59,395 nucleotides of DNA from Lachnospiraceae bacterium UBA3282. Lineage in GTDB: Bacteria > Bacillota > Clostridia > Lachnospirales > Lachnospiraceae. Under the pieces are notes generated by a model that saw only the letters and a program-made list of their open reading frames with translations, did no database searches and was not told the DNA's origin. Shown one piece after another: positions 24,548 through 33,958 of this stretch. The position numbers and the translations under genes are program-made. The stretch lies in the NCBI GenBank assembly GCA_002361735.1, contig DETS01000027.1:1-59395 (forward strand), given 5' to 3'. Every line of letters begins with the position of its first letter. Positions within the stretch are counted from its first letter, which is position 1.

Positions 24548-25843
24548 ATGAAGCACAATGCAAGGATTTATATTAAGGTGACTTTGAATCTGCTTACCGC
24601 GCTGGCGGTCTTGCTTTTGTGCATTTTTCTTTTGCCCAGATTGATCTGGTTTTTTATGCCTTTTATTATGGGGTGGATCATTTCCCTGATCGCTTCCCCG
24701 GTCGTGCGCTTTTTTGAGGAAAAACTCAAGGTAAGGAGAAAGGCCGTTTCAGCGGTCGTGATCGTGGCGGTGTTAGCGGTGGTGGTGCTTTTTGTCTATC
24801 TGCTGATCGTCAAGCTGATCAGGGAAAGTGTCAACTTTTTCAATGAGATACCGAATATTTGGAACACCATTTTGGCGGAGTTTAATAAGGTGGGGCAGAA
24901 TCTGCAGGGTGTCTATAACAGGATGCCGGCGGATATGCAGGCTACGATCGATCATATAATAGAAGAAATGGGAGATTATATCAGTAACATCACAGGAAAG
25001 ATTGAGCTGCCTTCTTTTGAGGCAGTGGGAAATGCGGCAAAGCAGATCCCGGATATCTTTTTGGCTGTGGTAATGTGTCTGCTTTCAGCCTACTTTTTTG
25101 TGGCGGATAAGGGGTATGTGGCCGCGGCGGCAGAGAAGTTTGTGCCGGCTTCGGTACGTTATCATTTTGACCTCATCCGCAGGAGCTTCCGCAATGCGGT
25201 CGGAGGCTATTTTCGCGCCCAGTTTAAGATCGAGTGTTGGATCTATATCCTGCTGGTGATCGGGCTGATGATTCTGGAGGTCGATTATGCCTTTTTGGTT
25301 GCCTTTGGCATTGCAATCCTTGACTTTCTGCCGGTATTCGGTACGGGTACGGTGATGGTTCCGTGGGCGGTGATCGAATTATTGTCGGAAAATTACAGGA
25401 TGATGTTTGGTCTGATTGCCATCTGGCTGATCGGGCAGCTGGTACGTCAGGTAATCCAGCCCAAGATCGTAGGCGATTCGATTGGAATGGATGCGATACC
25501 GACATTGTTCCTGCTCTATATCGGCTACCGCGTGGCAGGAGTAATGGGGATGATCCTTGCGGTGCCGATCGGAATTATTCTGATCAATCTTTACGAGGAA
25601 GGGGCTTTCGACACGACAAGACAGAGTCTGCGGATCCTGATGGCCGGCTTTAATCATTTCAGACGGATACGACCGGAAGATATGGCAGTCGTGGAGGAAT
25701 ACGAGAGAGAGACAAAGGATATCTACAAACAGGGGATCGAGCAGGATAAGGCATTGCAGGAACAGCTTCAGGAGGCTTCGCAGATTAAGATCGAGGAACC
25801 GAAGATCATCAAAAAATTTAAGGATAAGAAAAATCAAAAGTAG
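24548..25843 (+). CDS. ytvI: AI-2E/YtvI-type sporulation integral membrane protein
   Basis: 431 residues with about seven to eight hydrophobic helices. The N-terminal pair (LNLLTALAVLLLCIFLLPRLIWFFMPFIMGWIISLIASPVVRFFEE), a long amphipathic soluble segment, then the C-terminal helices FGTGTVMVPWAVIELL and RQVIQPKIVGDSIGMDAIPTLFLLYIGYRVAGVMGMILAVPIGII are the UPF0118/AI-2E transporter pattern. The YtvI branch is linked to sporulation in Bacillus, consistent with the SASP in this window. The C-terminus is a 60-residue charged tail. ATG 24548 has GGAGGA upstream. Confidence 0.8.
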   Translation: MKHNARIYIKVTLNLLTALAVLLLCIFLLPRLIWFFMPFIMGWIISLIASPVVRFFEEKLKVRRKAVSAVVIVAVLAVVVLFVYLLIVKLIRESVNFFNEIPNIWNTILAEFNKVGQNLQGVYNRMPADMQATIDHIIEEMGDYISNITGKIELPSFEAVGNAAKQIPDIFLAVVMCLLSAYFFVADKGYVAAAAEKFVPASVRYHFDLIRRSFRNAVGGYFRAQFKIECWIYILLVIGLMILEVDYAFLVAFGIAILDFLPVFGTGTVMVPWAVIELLSENYRMMFGLIAIWLIGQLVRQVIQPKIVGDSIGMDAIPTLFLLYIGYRVAGVMGMILAVPIGIILINLYEEGAFDTTRQSLRILMAGFNHFRRIRPEDMAVVEEYERETKDIYKQGIEQDKALQEQLQEASQIKIEEPKIIKKFKDKKNQK

Positions 25844-25860
25844 ACAGCGGGAGAACACGC

Positions 25861-26334
25861 GTGCAAAAAAGAAAAATGTGGAAACTCTTTTTTGCTATCT
25901 ACATTTTAGTTGTCATAAAGGTCATTATCTTCAAATATCCCTATCAGGAGCTTGCAAAAATTGCGGCTTCATGGCGCAGAGGCGTTATTTTTGAGGGGTT
26001 GGGCACGGCTAACTTTACGCCTTTTAAAACAATAAAAATGTATATAGATTATGCTTATAAATTGAACAGTGTGGAAAATCTGGCAGGCAATGTGCTGGTG
26101 TTTGTGCCCTTTGGGGTGCTCTTTCCACTGGTGGCAAGGGATGGGGAGTGCTTTTTTGTGATGCTCTTAAATGCCTTTGTATTTGTGCTGGGGATCGAGG
26201 TCTTTCAGCTTTTCAGCGCATTTGGGGCGTTTGATGTGGATGATCTTCTGCTAAACTGCTTCGGTGCGGCGCTTGGCTTTGGCATTTATCGTTTGCTGCG
26301 GTTTTATATGGCGGGGAGAAAGGGAGGGACATAA
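25861..26334 (+). CDS. VanZ-family membrane protein
   Basis: 157 residues with four to five hydrophobic helices. Conserved VanZ features are NFTPFKTIKMYI, NLAGNVLVFVPFGVLFPLV, and near the C-terminus EVFQLFSAFGAFDVDDLLLNCFGAALGF. VanZ proteins give low-level teicoplanin resistance in enterococci but are common in Firmicutes with unknown envelope roles. Translation starts at GTG 25861 after GGGAGA. It starts 17 bases after the YtvI gene and ends 3 bases before the O-acyltransferase gene, so it belongs to the envelope operon. Confidence 0.8.
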   Translation: MQKRKMWKLFFAIYILVVIKVIIFKYPYQELAKIAASWRRGVIFEGLGTANFTPFKTIKMYIDYAYKLNSVENLAGNVLVFVPFGVLFPLVARDGECFFVMLLNAFVFVLGIEVFQLFSAFGAFDVDDLLLNCFGAALGFGIYRLLRFYMAGRKGGT

Positions 26335-26337
26335 ATT

Positions 26338-27783
26338 GTGACATATGTGTCATTAGGATTTTATCTCTTTTTAGCTTTGTTATTACTTGTTTATTTTATC
26401 ATGCCTTTACGGTTTCGATGGGTGGTCCTGCTTGCAGGCAGCACGGCATTTTATATCCTGTTAAGCTGGGATGGTTTCCCGATGCTGCTGTTTACGCTGC
26501 TTTTGTCGTATGGAGCAGGGCTGTTGCTTGCCTTTTTGAAGGAACGCCCGCAAACGTCCGTTCTTTTGCAAAAAAGTGTGCTGGCAGTGTCGATTTTATT
26601 GGTGATGGCGCCTTGGTTTGTGATCAAAAACGGGAGCTTTCTGTTGGGACATGCGATTTGGGGGCACATCGTGCCGCTGGGGATATCCTTTTACACACTG
26701 CAGATTGTGTCTTATTTGGCGGATGTACATAGCGGCAGGATATCCGCTCAAAAAAATCCCGCCAAATATGCCCTGTTTGTTTTGTTTTTCCCGCAGATCG
26801 TGCAGGGACCGATGCCGCGTTATGCGCAGTTGGCGGATCAGCTTTATGAAGGGCATTTGTTTGACGAGAAGCAGTTTGTCAAGGGAATGCAGCTGATCCT
26901 ATGGGGATTCTTTCTCAAATTCCTGATTGCCGACAGGGCATCGATCGTCGTAAATATTATCTTTGAAAATCCCTCCCAATATCAGGGCAGCTATGTATTG
27001 GTGGCGGCTGTCTTATACAGTATTGAGCTATATGCCGATTTTCTGTCCTGTGTCACGCTCTCTCAGGGAATTGCCGGATTGTTCGGCATTGGTCTCGCAG
27101 ATAATTTCCTGCGTCCTTATTTTGCCACTTCAATCAAAGATTTTTGGAGAAGGTGGCATATCTCGCTGAGCACGTGGCTTCGCGACTACATTTATATTCC
27201 CTTGGGCGGCGCCAGAAAAGGAAAATTCAGGAAGTATGGAAACCTGATCATAGTTTTTGGGTTTAGCGGGATCTGGCATGGGAGCGGCTATAAGTTTTTG
27301 TTCTGGGGAATGATATATGCGGCATTTCAGGTCGTCGGGGATCTGACGGCTCCCATCAAAGACAGAGGTTATCAGCTGTTTCGATTGTCGGAAGAATCGG
27401 GGACACGCAGGTTGATACAGCGCATAGGAGTTTTCTTTTGGGTGACCCTTGCGCAGATCATTCTTCGGGCGGATCATCTGCGGAGCGGACTTTTGATGAT
27501 CAAAAACCTGTTTTCGCTTTGGAATCCCTGGATTTTAGTAGATGGCAGCATGCTGCGCCTGGGAGTGAACGGCAAAGAGTGGTGCGTGCTGATCCTGTCT
27601 GTTTTGATCCTGTTTTTAGTGGATTATATGCAGGAAAAAGGCGTTCATATCAGGGAAGGCATCTTGCAGAAGGCGGTTTATGTCCGCTGGGGTCTGTATA
27701 TCGCCGCCATTCTTTTCATTATGATTTTTGGCGTGTACGGGTATGGTTATCAGACGCGGGACTTTATCTATGGAGGTTTCTAA
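26338..27783 (+). CDS. MBOAT-family O-acyltransferase (AlgI/DltB-like)
   Basis: 481 residues with about ten to twelve membrane helices. Typical motifs are PLGISFYTLQIVSYLADV, FFPQIVQGPMPRY, RPYFATSIKDFWRRWHISLSTWLRDYIYIPLGG and the catalytic-histidine region FGFSGIWHGSGYKFLFWG. Such proteins move acyl groups, usually acetyl, across the membrane to a periplasmic-side acceptor such as a polysaccharide or teichoic acid. It begins at GTG 26338 after GGGAGG, 3 bases behind VanZ. The next gene encodes an SGNH-type partner, the usual arrangement for O-acetylation pairs. Confidence 0.92.
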   Translation: MTYVSLGFYLFLALLLLVYFIMPLRFRWVVLLAGSTAFYILLSWDGFPMLLFTLLLSYGAGLLLAFLKERPQTSVLLQKSVLAVSILLVMAPWFVIKNGSFLLGHAIWGHIVPLGISFYTLQIVSYLADVHSGRISAQKNPAKYALFVLFFPQIVQGPMPRYAQLADQLYEGHLFDEKQFVKGMQLILWGFFLKFLIADRASIVVNIIFENPSQYQGSYVLVAAVLYSIELYADFLSCVTLSQGIAGLFGIGLADNFLRPYFATSIKDFWRRWHISLSTWLRDYIYIPLGGARKGKFRKYGNLIIVFGFSGIWHGSGYKFLFWGMIYAAFQVVGDLTAPIKDRGYQLFRLSEESGTRRLIQRIGVFFWVTLAQIILRADHLRSGLLMIKNLFSLWNPWILVDGSMLRLGVNGKEWCVLILSVLILFLVDYMQEKGVHIREGILQKAVYVRWGLYIAAILFIMIFGVYGYGYQTRDFIYGGF

Positions 27784-27784
27784 C

Positions 27785-29260
27785 ATGAGAAAACATCTCG
27801 GTTTTGCCGGCAGGAGTGTGGTTTTTCTTTGTATCTTGTGCTTATGTATCATGATCACGAATCAGGTCACCATGCCGAAAATATGTTATGATGAAATGCT
27901 GTCAACCACCTTGTCCTATGTGAACTTTTATGAGATTAAAAAGGATACCACAGATGTGATTTTTTTGGGAAGCAGCCTGGCGGCTACATCCTGTATTCCA
28001 CAGGAAATGTATGATCTTTACGGTATACGCAGCTATAATCTGGCAAGCGAAAAGCAGAGTCCTGTGATATCCTATTACTGGTTAAAGGAAGCGCTGCGCT
28101 ATCAATCGCCCCAAGTAGTGGTCATGGACTGCAATTATCTGTTTCAGACGAATGACGAGGTCTTGAACACGACGGAGGATGCCATTTGGCGGGCGATTGA
28201 CTACATGAGGTGGTCACCTGTAAAGCTGGAAGCGATTCGGACTGTTTGCGAGTTGGACGAGGAGCAGTCCTTTGGCAGCTATCTGTTTCCCAATATCCGT
28301 TATCATGAGAGATGGGCTGAGTTGACAGAGGAAGACTTTCGACTGGCAAAAATAGCGGAAGAATATGACCTGAAGGGATACTCGCCCTTGGCAGGACAGT
28401 GGGGAGGAAAAGGAAGCGTTCCCTATCAGGAGGGAATGATCGGCAAAGAAACGGCAATGCTTCCGCTCATGGAACGGTATCTGGATCAGATCGTGGAGTT
28501 GTGCAGGCAGGAAGAGAGCACTTTAGTTCTGATCAACGTGCCGCAGCTGCACGCGGATGCGGGAAAGTATCAAACTATGCAAAAATACGCACAGAAACAT
28601 GGCATACCTTTTTATGATTTTAATGAGAAGACGCTCTGTGATGCCACCGGCTATGATTTTGCGACAGACAGTTACGATGCGGCGCATACCAATCTGTGGG
28701 GCGCCCAAAAACTCACGGCATATCTGGGAGGGATTCTGGCAAAAGAGTATGAAATCGGAGGGAATACGGATGAACAATGGGAGAACACAAAGGCTTCTTA
28801 CGCGGCGATTCGGAAAGACTGCGAACTGATTCATATGACGGATATCGATACTTATATCGAGGCATTGCGCGATGACAGATACAGCGTATTCCTTTCGGCA
28901 AAGGGCGCTTATGCCGCAGCACTCAAGGATTCGACCGTTCAGAAATTAAGACAGACAGGTTTGGAGGTCGCTTTGCAGACAGACGATTCCAAAGAAGATT
29001 TTTATTGTTATTATGCGGTCCTTTCGGACGGGCATGCGGAAGAATATATCGGCTATGAGCAAAGGGCCTGCGGCGGTTCGATCAGAGACGGCAGAACAAC
29101 ATTCGAAATCACGGGAGACGGTTCCGTTCTGATTGACGGGGAGGAAGTATCCAAACAAAAAGAAGGGCTTAACATCGTGGTGTATCATAACATCAAAAAC
29201 AAGGTGCTGGATTCCGTCTGCTTTGATACTTCCACGGAAGATAATACGGCGGACAGATAA
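27785..29260 (+). CDS. Membrane-anchored SGNH/DltD-AlgX-like partner of the acyltransferase
   Basis: 491 residues. An N-terminal hydrophobic helix (VVFLCILCLCIMITNQVTM) should anchor the protein with its body outside. The SGNH-type blocks are DVIFLGSSLAATSCI (nucleophile serine), VVVMDCNYLF, VLINVPQLHADA and the C-terminal DAAHTNLWGAQKL with Asp and His of the triad. The last 120 residues are a separate domain. It is likely the extracytoplasmic acyl-transfer or hydrolysis partner of the MBOAT protein, whose stop is 1 base upstream of its ATG. GGAGG precedes the start. Confidence 0.8.
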   Translation: MRKHLGFAGRSVVFLCILCLCIMITNQVTMPKICYDEMLSTTLSYVNFYEIKKDTTDVIFLGSSLAATSCIPQEMYDLYGIRSYNLASEKQSPVISYYWLKEALRYQSPQVVVMDCNYLFQTNDEVLNTTEDAIWRAIDYMRWSPVKLEAIRTVCELDEEQSFGSYLFPNIRYHERWAELTEEDFRLAKIAEEYDLKGYSPLAGQWGGKGSVPYQEGMIGKETAMLPLMERYLDQIVELCRQEESTLVLINVPQLHADAGKYQTMQKYAQKHGIPFYDFNEKTLCDATGYDFATDSYDAAHTNLWGAQKLTAYLGGILAKEYEIGGNTDEQWENTKASYAAIRKDCELIHMTDIDTYIEALRDDRYSVFLSAKGAYAAALKDSTVQKLRQTGLEVALQTDDSKEDFYCYYAVLSDGHAEEYIGYEQRACGGSIRDGRTTFEITGDGSVLIDGEEVSKQKEGLNIVVYHNIKNKVLDSVCFDTSTEDNTADR

Positions 29261-29267
29261 ATTCTGC

Positions 29268-29296
29268 TTGTATCTTTTTCCAAAAAGTTTTATGAT
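29268..29296 (+). promoter_or_regulatory. Possible internal promoter
   Basis: TTGTAT (29268-29273), a 17-base spacer and TATGAT (29291-29296), 45 bases before the next start. It would let the second half of the envelope cluster be transcribed on its own. Confidence 0.45.
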
Positions 29297-29340
29297 ATGG
29301 AAAGAAAGAATTATATTTTGTGTCAAAGAGGGAATCAAGT

Positions 29341-29772
29341 ATGAGAATCGATGCAGTCAGTTTTCAACCTTATGTGTACCATGTAAATGCGATCAGCCCG
29401 GCAAGTATGAACAGGCTGTCTAAAATCTCGGACGACGTGCTGGATCAGAAGACAGATTTCAGCGGGCTTGTTGAAAATGAGAATCCGCTTCAAAAGGGAC
29501 AGACCCTGAATTTTGCAGATATGCTGCAGATGCAGATGCAGCGCGGCAGGAGTGCGGCAGCGAGGGTGATGAAGCCGGCAGGCGAGATGAATGCCGCACA
29601 GGAACAGACACAGGCAGCGGCGCGGCAGGAGCAGGCGGCGCAGATTACGCAGATGACACAGCCGGAGAAAACGGCAGCTGTATCCGGAACTGAGAGCGGT
29701 ACGCAGAATGGTATCAGCAATTTCCGCATGCAGCAGGCAATCAGTGCGTACGGGATGTTTATGACGGCGTAA
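29341..29772 (+). CDS. Small Gln/Ala-rich protein of unknown function
   Basis: 143 residues, no membrane segment or signal peptide. The N-terminus MRIDAVSFQPYVYHVNAIS and the segment NPLQKGQTLNFADMLQMQMQRGR look folded; residues about 75-125 are Gln/Ala/Thr-rich and probably disordered; the end NGISNFRMQQAISAYGMFMTA looks helical again. No family is recognised. AGAGGGA lies 7 bases before the ATG. It sits inside the envelope gene run but a promoter before it and 10 bases after it leave open whether it belongs to the pathway. Confidence 0.6.
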   Translation: MRIDAVSFQPYVYHVNAISPASMNRLSKISDDVLDQKTDFSGLVENENPLQKGQTLNFADMLQMQMQRGRSAAARVMKPAGEMNAAQEQTQAAARQEQAAQITQMTQPEKTAAVSGTESGTQNGISNFRMQQAISAYGMFMTA

Positions 29773-29782
29773 AGAATACAGG

Positions 29783-31483
29783 GTGGAGAAGGGAAGGGTA
29801 CGATTGTTCGGGGGAAAAGGGTCTGTAAGAGACGTTGGAATCGCAGATACGGTTGTGAAACGAGCAAGGGAACTTGTACAAAAGAATAAAATTCCGACTT
29901 GTATCGCGTCGATACAATGGTTTGTGACAACCGTATTTCAGGTGGACAGGCTCTTTTTTTCTTATGATTTGGATAGTAAATATCTCATTACGACCAAGAT
30001 ACTTTATTATATTGTGCTATTAGTCGGCTGGTGTTTTGGGGCGAATGTGTATCGGAAGCTCCGGGCGGGTGACGCGTTTTACCAAAGAGCTTTTTTTATT
30101 TTCAAGAGTTATCTGGGTTTGATGATGGCGCTATTGGTCATCCTTTGGCCGGGGACCTGGAGTTATGATGATCTGTGGACATTGATTGCGGTATCTTCCT
30201 ATGAAGGCTGGCAGCCGTGGCAGCATACGATAACGGGGATCTATCAGGATGTATTGTTACAGATTCTGCCGTTTCCCGGCGGCATTATTCTGCTGCAAAA
30301 TGTGATCATATCCATGTGCGTTTCTTTTAGTGTTACAAAGCTGGAAACGATTTTGGAGTTGGGGCGGTTAAAAAACCGGTTTGCAGATGCGTTGATTAAA
30401 ATACTGCCTTTTCTCTTACCGCCGGTTATCATGTATCAGTTTTCAGGATATCGAATGGGGCTGTATGTATATCTGGAACTGGTAGTGCTGCTCATGCTGA
30501 TGGGAATGCAAAAGGAAACGCAGGAATGGAACATGGCGTATCTTGCGTTGTTTTGCGTTTTGTGCGGTATCGTTGCGGTGTGGAGAACAGAATCGTTTTT
30601 CTATCTTGTCATAGCGTGTGTGATGGTTTTGTGTGGTAGAGAAAAAGTGCTTTCACGCAAAAAGAAGGGCGTGGCATTCCTCATCCTGATCACAGCTTTT
30701 TTGACTTTAAATCAGGTTCACAATGCAGAACTCGGAAATGCGAATTATAAGATCATATCGCTGCTGAATCCCTGTGCGGAATTGGTTCGCAATGCAGATC
30801 CGGCTGCAGATAAAGAAGTGCTGCAGACAATTGACAGGGTGGTAGATTGTACGATAATTTGCAATGAACCGTCTATCCCGGGCACCGGCTGGGGTACGGA
30901 TATCATACGGAACGGATATACGGATGAGGAATATGGAGCATTTGTGCGTGCCATTGTATCGTTGTCGTTAAAGTATCCGCAAGTAGTTCTTACAGAACGC
31001 TGGCGTGTTTTCGGAAAAGCGTTGGGAGTGACGGAGTGGTCCAAGACAAATGTGGAAGACAGTGCGGTTTTATATGACGGGACGCAGGAAAGTCTTCCGG
31101 CAGAGGCTGTATTTGAAAAAGGCTGGGTTGCGAATAAGCCTGTGTTTAGAAGGATAAGGAAACATGCGATTTATCTGCTGGGATGCAGGAAGATGGATGG
31201 GAGCAATAACGGTATCTGGCAGAAGTTGGTATGGAATGCTGTCATTCCGTTGTCCATATTGATCTGCGGCTGGTTTGAAATGTTGTTTCGGAAGAAATGG
31301 TTTATACTCGCCATAGGTACGGCGGTTCTGATCAGAGTGCCAATCGTGTTTTTGACGGAACCGAGTGGATGGATTATGTATGTGTTGTCTTTTTATCTTT
31401 TAGGATATCTGTTTTTAGAATACAGACTGTTGTACGCCTTTGAGCAAAAGAAAAACAGGAACGGAACAGAGGAGAAAACATGA
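29783..31483 (+). CDS. Polytopic membrane protein, DUF6020-like
   Basis: About 566 residues with roughly eleven hydrophobic helices. Between helices is the acidic segment LWPGTWSYDDLWTLIAVSSYEGWQPWQHTITGIYQDVLLQILPFPGG, matching the pattern WPG..s.De seen in DUF6020 and related membrane glycosyltransferase-like proteins, where an acidic residue in the first outer loop is catalytic. A soluble loop (about 330-440) lies outside. The start is uncertain: GTG 29783, or TTG 29804 which sits nearer GGGAAGGG. It overlaps the next gene by four bases, so translation is coupled. Function as a lipid-linked-sugar transferase is inferred. Confidence 0.65.
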   Translation: MEKGRVRLFGGKGSVRDVGIADTVVKRARELVQKNKIPTCIASIQWFVTTVFQVDRLFFSYDLDSKYLITTKILYYIVLLVGWCFGANVYRKLRAGDAFYQRAFFIFKSYLGLMMALLVILWPGTWSYDDLWTLIAVSSYEGWQPWQHTITGIYQDVLLQILPFPGGIILLQNVIISMCVSFSVTKLETILELGRLKNRFADALIKILPFLLPPVIMYQFSGYRMGLYVYLELVVLLMLMGMQKETQEWNMAYLALFCVLCGIVAVWRTESFFYLVIACVMVLCGREKVLSRKKKGVAFLILITAFLTLNQVHNAELGNANYKIISLLNPCAELVRNADPAADKEVLQTIDRVVDCTIICNEPSIPGTGWGTDIIRNGYTDEEYGAFVRAIVSLSLKYPQVVLTERWRVFGKALGVTEWSKTNVEDSAVLYDGTQESLPAEAVFEKGWVANKPVFRRIRKHAIYLLGCRKMDGSNNGIWQKLVWNAVIPLSILICGWFEMLFRKKWFILAIGTAVLIRVPIVFLTEPSGWIMYVLSFYLLGYLFLEYRLLYAFEQKKNRNGTEEKT

Positions 31484-33369
31484 TGCTGGCTCTTTCGATT
31501 CTGATTATGTGCATTGCGCATCTGATCAGAACACAAAGATGGAAGCAGTTTATCAGGATATATGAGAAACCTGACGGCAAAACATTAGTGCGGTCTCTGG
31601 CAGTAGGATATCTGTTGAATTTCTTTTTGCCGCTGAAATGCGGAGATATATTTCGCGCATGGATGGCCGGAAGAAAAATGAAGAACGGCGTAGGTTTTGC
31701 GGCGGCGACCGTTGCAGTGGACAGATATCTTGACATCATATCGGTGGGAATGATTTTCATTATCCTCCGATTCCTTAACCGTGGAGCAGACACGCCGGAT
31801 ACGATATTTTTTTATGGCTGCCTTTCCTTTACTGCTCTCGCTGGAACCATATTGTTATGGTATTATAGAAAATATGTAAAAAAGATTTTAAAAAGGATTG
31901 CGTCTGTTTTTAATCAAAAAATAGAGTTTGCCGTTTTAAAATTTTGCTTTTCTCTGATCAGTAGTTTTAAGGATATCAATAAAATAAAAAAAGGAAGACT
32001 GTTGCTTGCTACAGTAGCAATGTGGAGCCTGTACCTGTTATCCTATTTTTGCTTTTCCCGGTTTTTGACGAATGCCGAGAGTGCTGTTGAGACAGTAGAT
32101 ATTTTTTATCTTTTGTTTGAGAAAGACAGTCTGCTGGCCGGCGGCATAGATACGATCCACTTTTTTGTGACAACGGGGCAGGGATTATGGTTTGCTGTTT
32201 TTCTGGTTTCACCAACCATTTTCCTGTTTTTGCTTTCCTTTATGACGGAGTTACAGGGGGAAAAAGCGGAGGAAAAGAACGATTACTTAAATTTGATACC
32301 GCACTTAAACGATAAAGAAAAAATCGCGTTTTTGGAATTGTATTTTGAGAGCGAAAAAAGCAGCTATGTGAAAAAGTATTTGGAAATCAATCGCAATATT
32401 CTGATCATCCATGATTATTCGGCAGGGTCAAATGCGACCACCATGCTTTGCATAGACGGCAATCGGAATTTTTTTAGGAAATATGCTTTTGCCGATGACG
32501 GAGAAAAGCTGTTTGAGCAGATCAAATGGCTGCAGAGATTTCAGACGGTGCTTCCGCTTGCCGAGGTAATCGGTCATGAAAAGGAGCAGGATTTTTGCTA
32601 TTATGACATGGCTTATGACAGCCGTGCGGTGAGCTTATTTAATTATGCGCATTCCATGCCAAAGGAAAACGCATGGCGGATCATAGAGAAAGTCATGGGG
32701 TGTCTGGAAAAGTCTTTATATGGGATCAACCGCAGGAAAGCGGACGAAGGTACGGTAAATACCTACATAGATGAAAAAGTGACAAAAAATATTGAAAAAA
32801 TAATAAACGCAAAGCCGCTTCGGAAATTGATGGAATATGAAGAAATTGTCATCAATGGCGTAGCGTACAAAAATCTTCCGTATTATCTTCCGAAGTTAGA
32901 AAGAAAGCGACTTTTCGAAATCTTTCAAAATGACGGTTATTCCGAGATACATGGAGATTTGACGGTAGAGAATATCATATGTATCCGCGAGCCGGAAAAG
33001 GAGGACGACTTTTATATCATTGATCCGAATACAGGAAATATTCATGATTCACCTAATTTGGATTATGCAAAATTGTTACAGTCATTGCATGGCGGATATG
33101 AATTTTTGATGGTCACGAAAAATGTGGAAGTATCACAGAACAGAATTGATTTCATTTTTACAAAGTCAGATATCTACGCATATTTGTACGATAGGTTGGA
33201 TTCCTATTTAACAGAAAAATTCACAAAGGAAACGGTCAGAAGCATCTATTATCATGAAATCGTGCATTGGCTGCGACTCATGCCGTATAAAATTGAAAAA
33301 AGCGGAAAGCACGCGCTGCTTTTTTATGCGGGCATGCTTATGGTGATGAATGATGTAGAAAGCAAATGA
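31480..33369 (+). CDS. Fusion of LPG-synthase-type membrane domain and aminoglycoside/choline kinase-like domain
   Basis: 629 residues. Residues about 1-265 form six to seven membrane helices of the lysylphosphatidylglycerol synthase TM/UPF0104 family, with the signature YLLNFFLPLKCGDIFRAWM and VAVDRYLDIISVGM. The remaining part is cytoplasmic and ends with a kinase-like fold: EIHGDLTVENIICI near residue 490 (catalytic HGDxxxxN loop) and FYIIDPNTGN (metal-binding Asp). So it may phosphorylate a small polyol, sugar or amino alcohol, or use the fold to bind it, next to a flippase-like unit. It overlaps the gene before it (ATGA) and is 7 bases from the next. The combination is unusual. Confidence 0.75.
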   Translation: MMLALSILIMCIAHLIRTQRWKQFIRIYEKPDGKTLVRSLAVGYLLNFFLPLKCGDIFRAWMAGRKMKNGVGFAAATVAVDRYLDIISVGMIFIILRFLNRGADTPDTIFFYGCLSFTALAGTILLWYYRKYVKKILKRIASVFNQKIEFAVLKFCFSLISSFKDINKIKKGRLLLATVAMWSLYLLSYFCFSRFLTNAESAVETVDIFYLLFEKDSLLAGGIDTIHFFVTTGQGLWFAVFLVSPTIFLFLLSFMTELQGEKAEEKNDYLNLIPHLNDKEKIAFLELYFESEKSSYVKKYLEINRNILIIHDYSAGSNATTMLCIDGNRNFFRKYAFADDGEKLFEQIKWLQRFQTVLPLAEVIGHEKEQDFCYYDMAYDSRAVSLFNYAHSMPKENAWRIIEKVMGCLEKSLYGINRRKADEGTVNTYIDEKVTKNIEKIINAKPLRKLMEYEEIVINGVAYKNLPYYLPKLERKRLFEIFQNDGYSEIHGDLTVENIICIREPEKEDDFYIIDPNTGNIHDSPNLDYAKLLQSLHGGYEFLMVTKNVEVSQNRIDFIFTKSDIYAYLYDRLDSYLTEKFTKETVRSIYYHEIVHWLRLMPYKIEKSGKHALLFYAGMLMVMNDVESK

Positions 33370-33376
33370 TAAAGGG

Positions 33377-33958
33377 GTGATTTACATTAAGGATAAACTT
33401 GCAATCTTTGATTTGGATGGCACACTGTTTGATACGAGACGTGTGAATTATCTTGCCTACCGTAAGGCATTGGATCAGTATGGGATTCGTTTGGATCGCG
33501 ATTTCTTTTTCAAAAATTGTAACGGAAGGCATTATAAAGATTTTTTACCGCAGATCATGTGTGATGTTACGGATGCCGACACGGAGATCGAGGAAGTACA
33601 TAGGCTGAAGAAAGAGTATTACAGCTTCTTTTTGAGTGAGGCAGTGAGTAACGAACGGTTGTTTGATATGATCGAGGCTTTGAGGGATACCTACTATATT
33701 GCGCTCGTTACGACTGCCTCAAGAAAGAATTGTGATGAGCTTCTCAGTTATTACGGAAAGGGAAAGGCCTTTGATTTATTGATTACCGGAGAGGATGTCC
33801 GCAGAAAAAAGCCTGATCCGGAAGGCTTCATAAAAGCAATGCAGTTTTATGGGATTGCGGAAGGAAATACGGTTGTGTTTGAAGATTCTGCAGTGGGAAT
33901 TGCAGCCGCTGAAAAAAGCGGCGCAATGGTATTTGAAGTAAGAGGGTTTGCATCATGA
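33377..33958 (+). CDS. HAD-family phosphatase (PGP/beta-PGM-like)
   Basis: 193 residues. Motif I is AIFDLDGTLFDTRRVNYLAYRKAL, motif II is ALVTTASRKN, motif III lysine is RRKKPDPEGFIKAM and motif IV is VVFEDSAVGIAAA. The small helical cap follows motif I, as in phosphoglycolate phosphatase and beta-phosphoglucomutase relatives. The start is uncertain: GTG 33377 lies almost on top of AAAGGGG, while ATT 33386 has better spacing. It overlaps the glycosyltransferase gene by four bases. In this setting it may remove one phosphate from a bisphosphorylated intermediate before nucleotidyl transfer, as GmhB does in heptose synthesis; that is inference. Confidence 0.85.
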   Translation: MIYIKDKLAIFDLDGTLFDTRRVNYLAYRKALDQYGIRLDRDFFFKNCNGRHYKDFLPQIMCDVTDADTEIEEVHRLKKEYYSFFLSEAVSNERLFDMIEALRDTYYIALVTTASRKNCDELLSYYGKGKAFDLLITGEDVRRKKPDPEGFIKAMQFYGIAEGNTVVFEDSAVGIAAAEKSGAMVFEVRGFAS

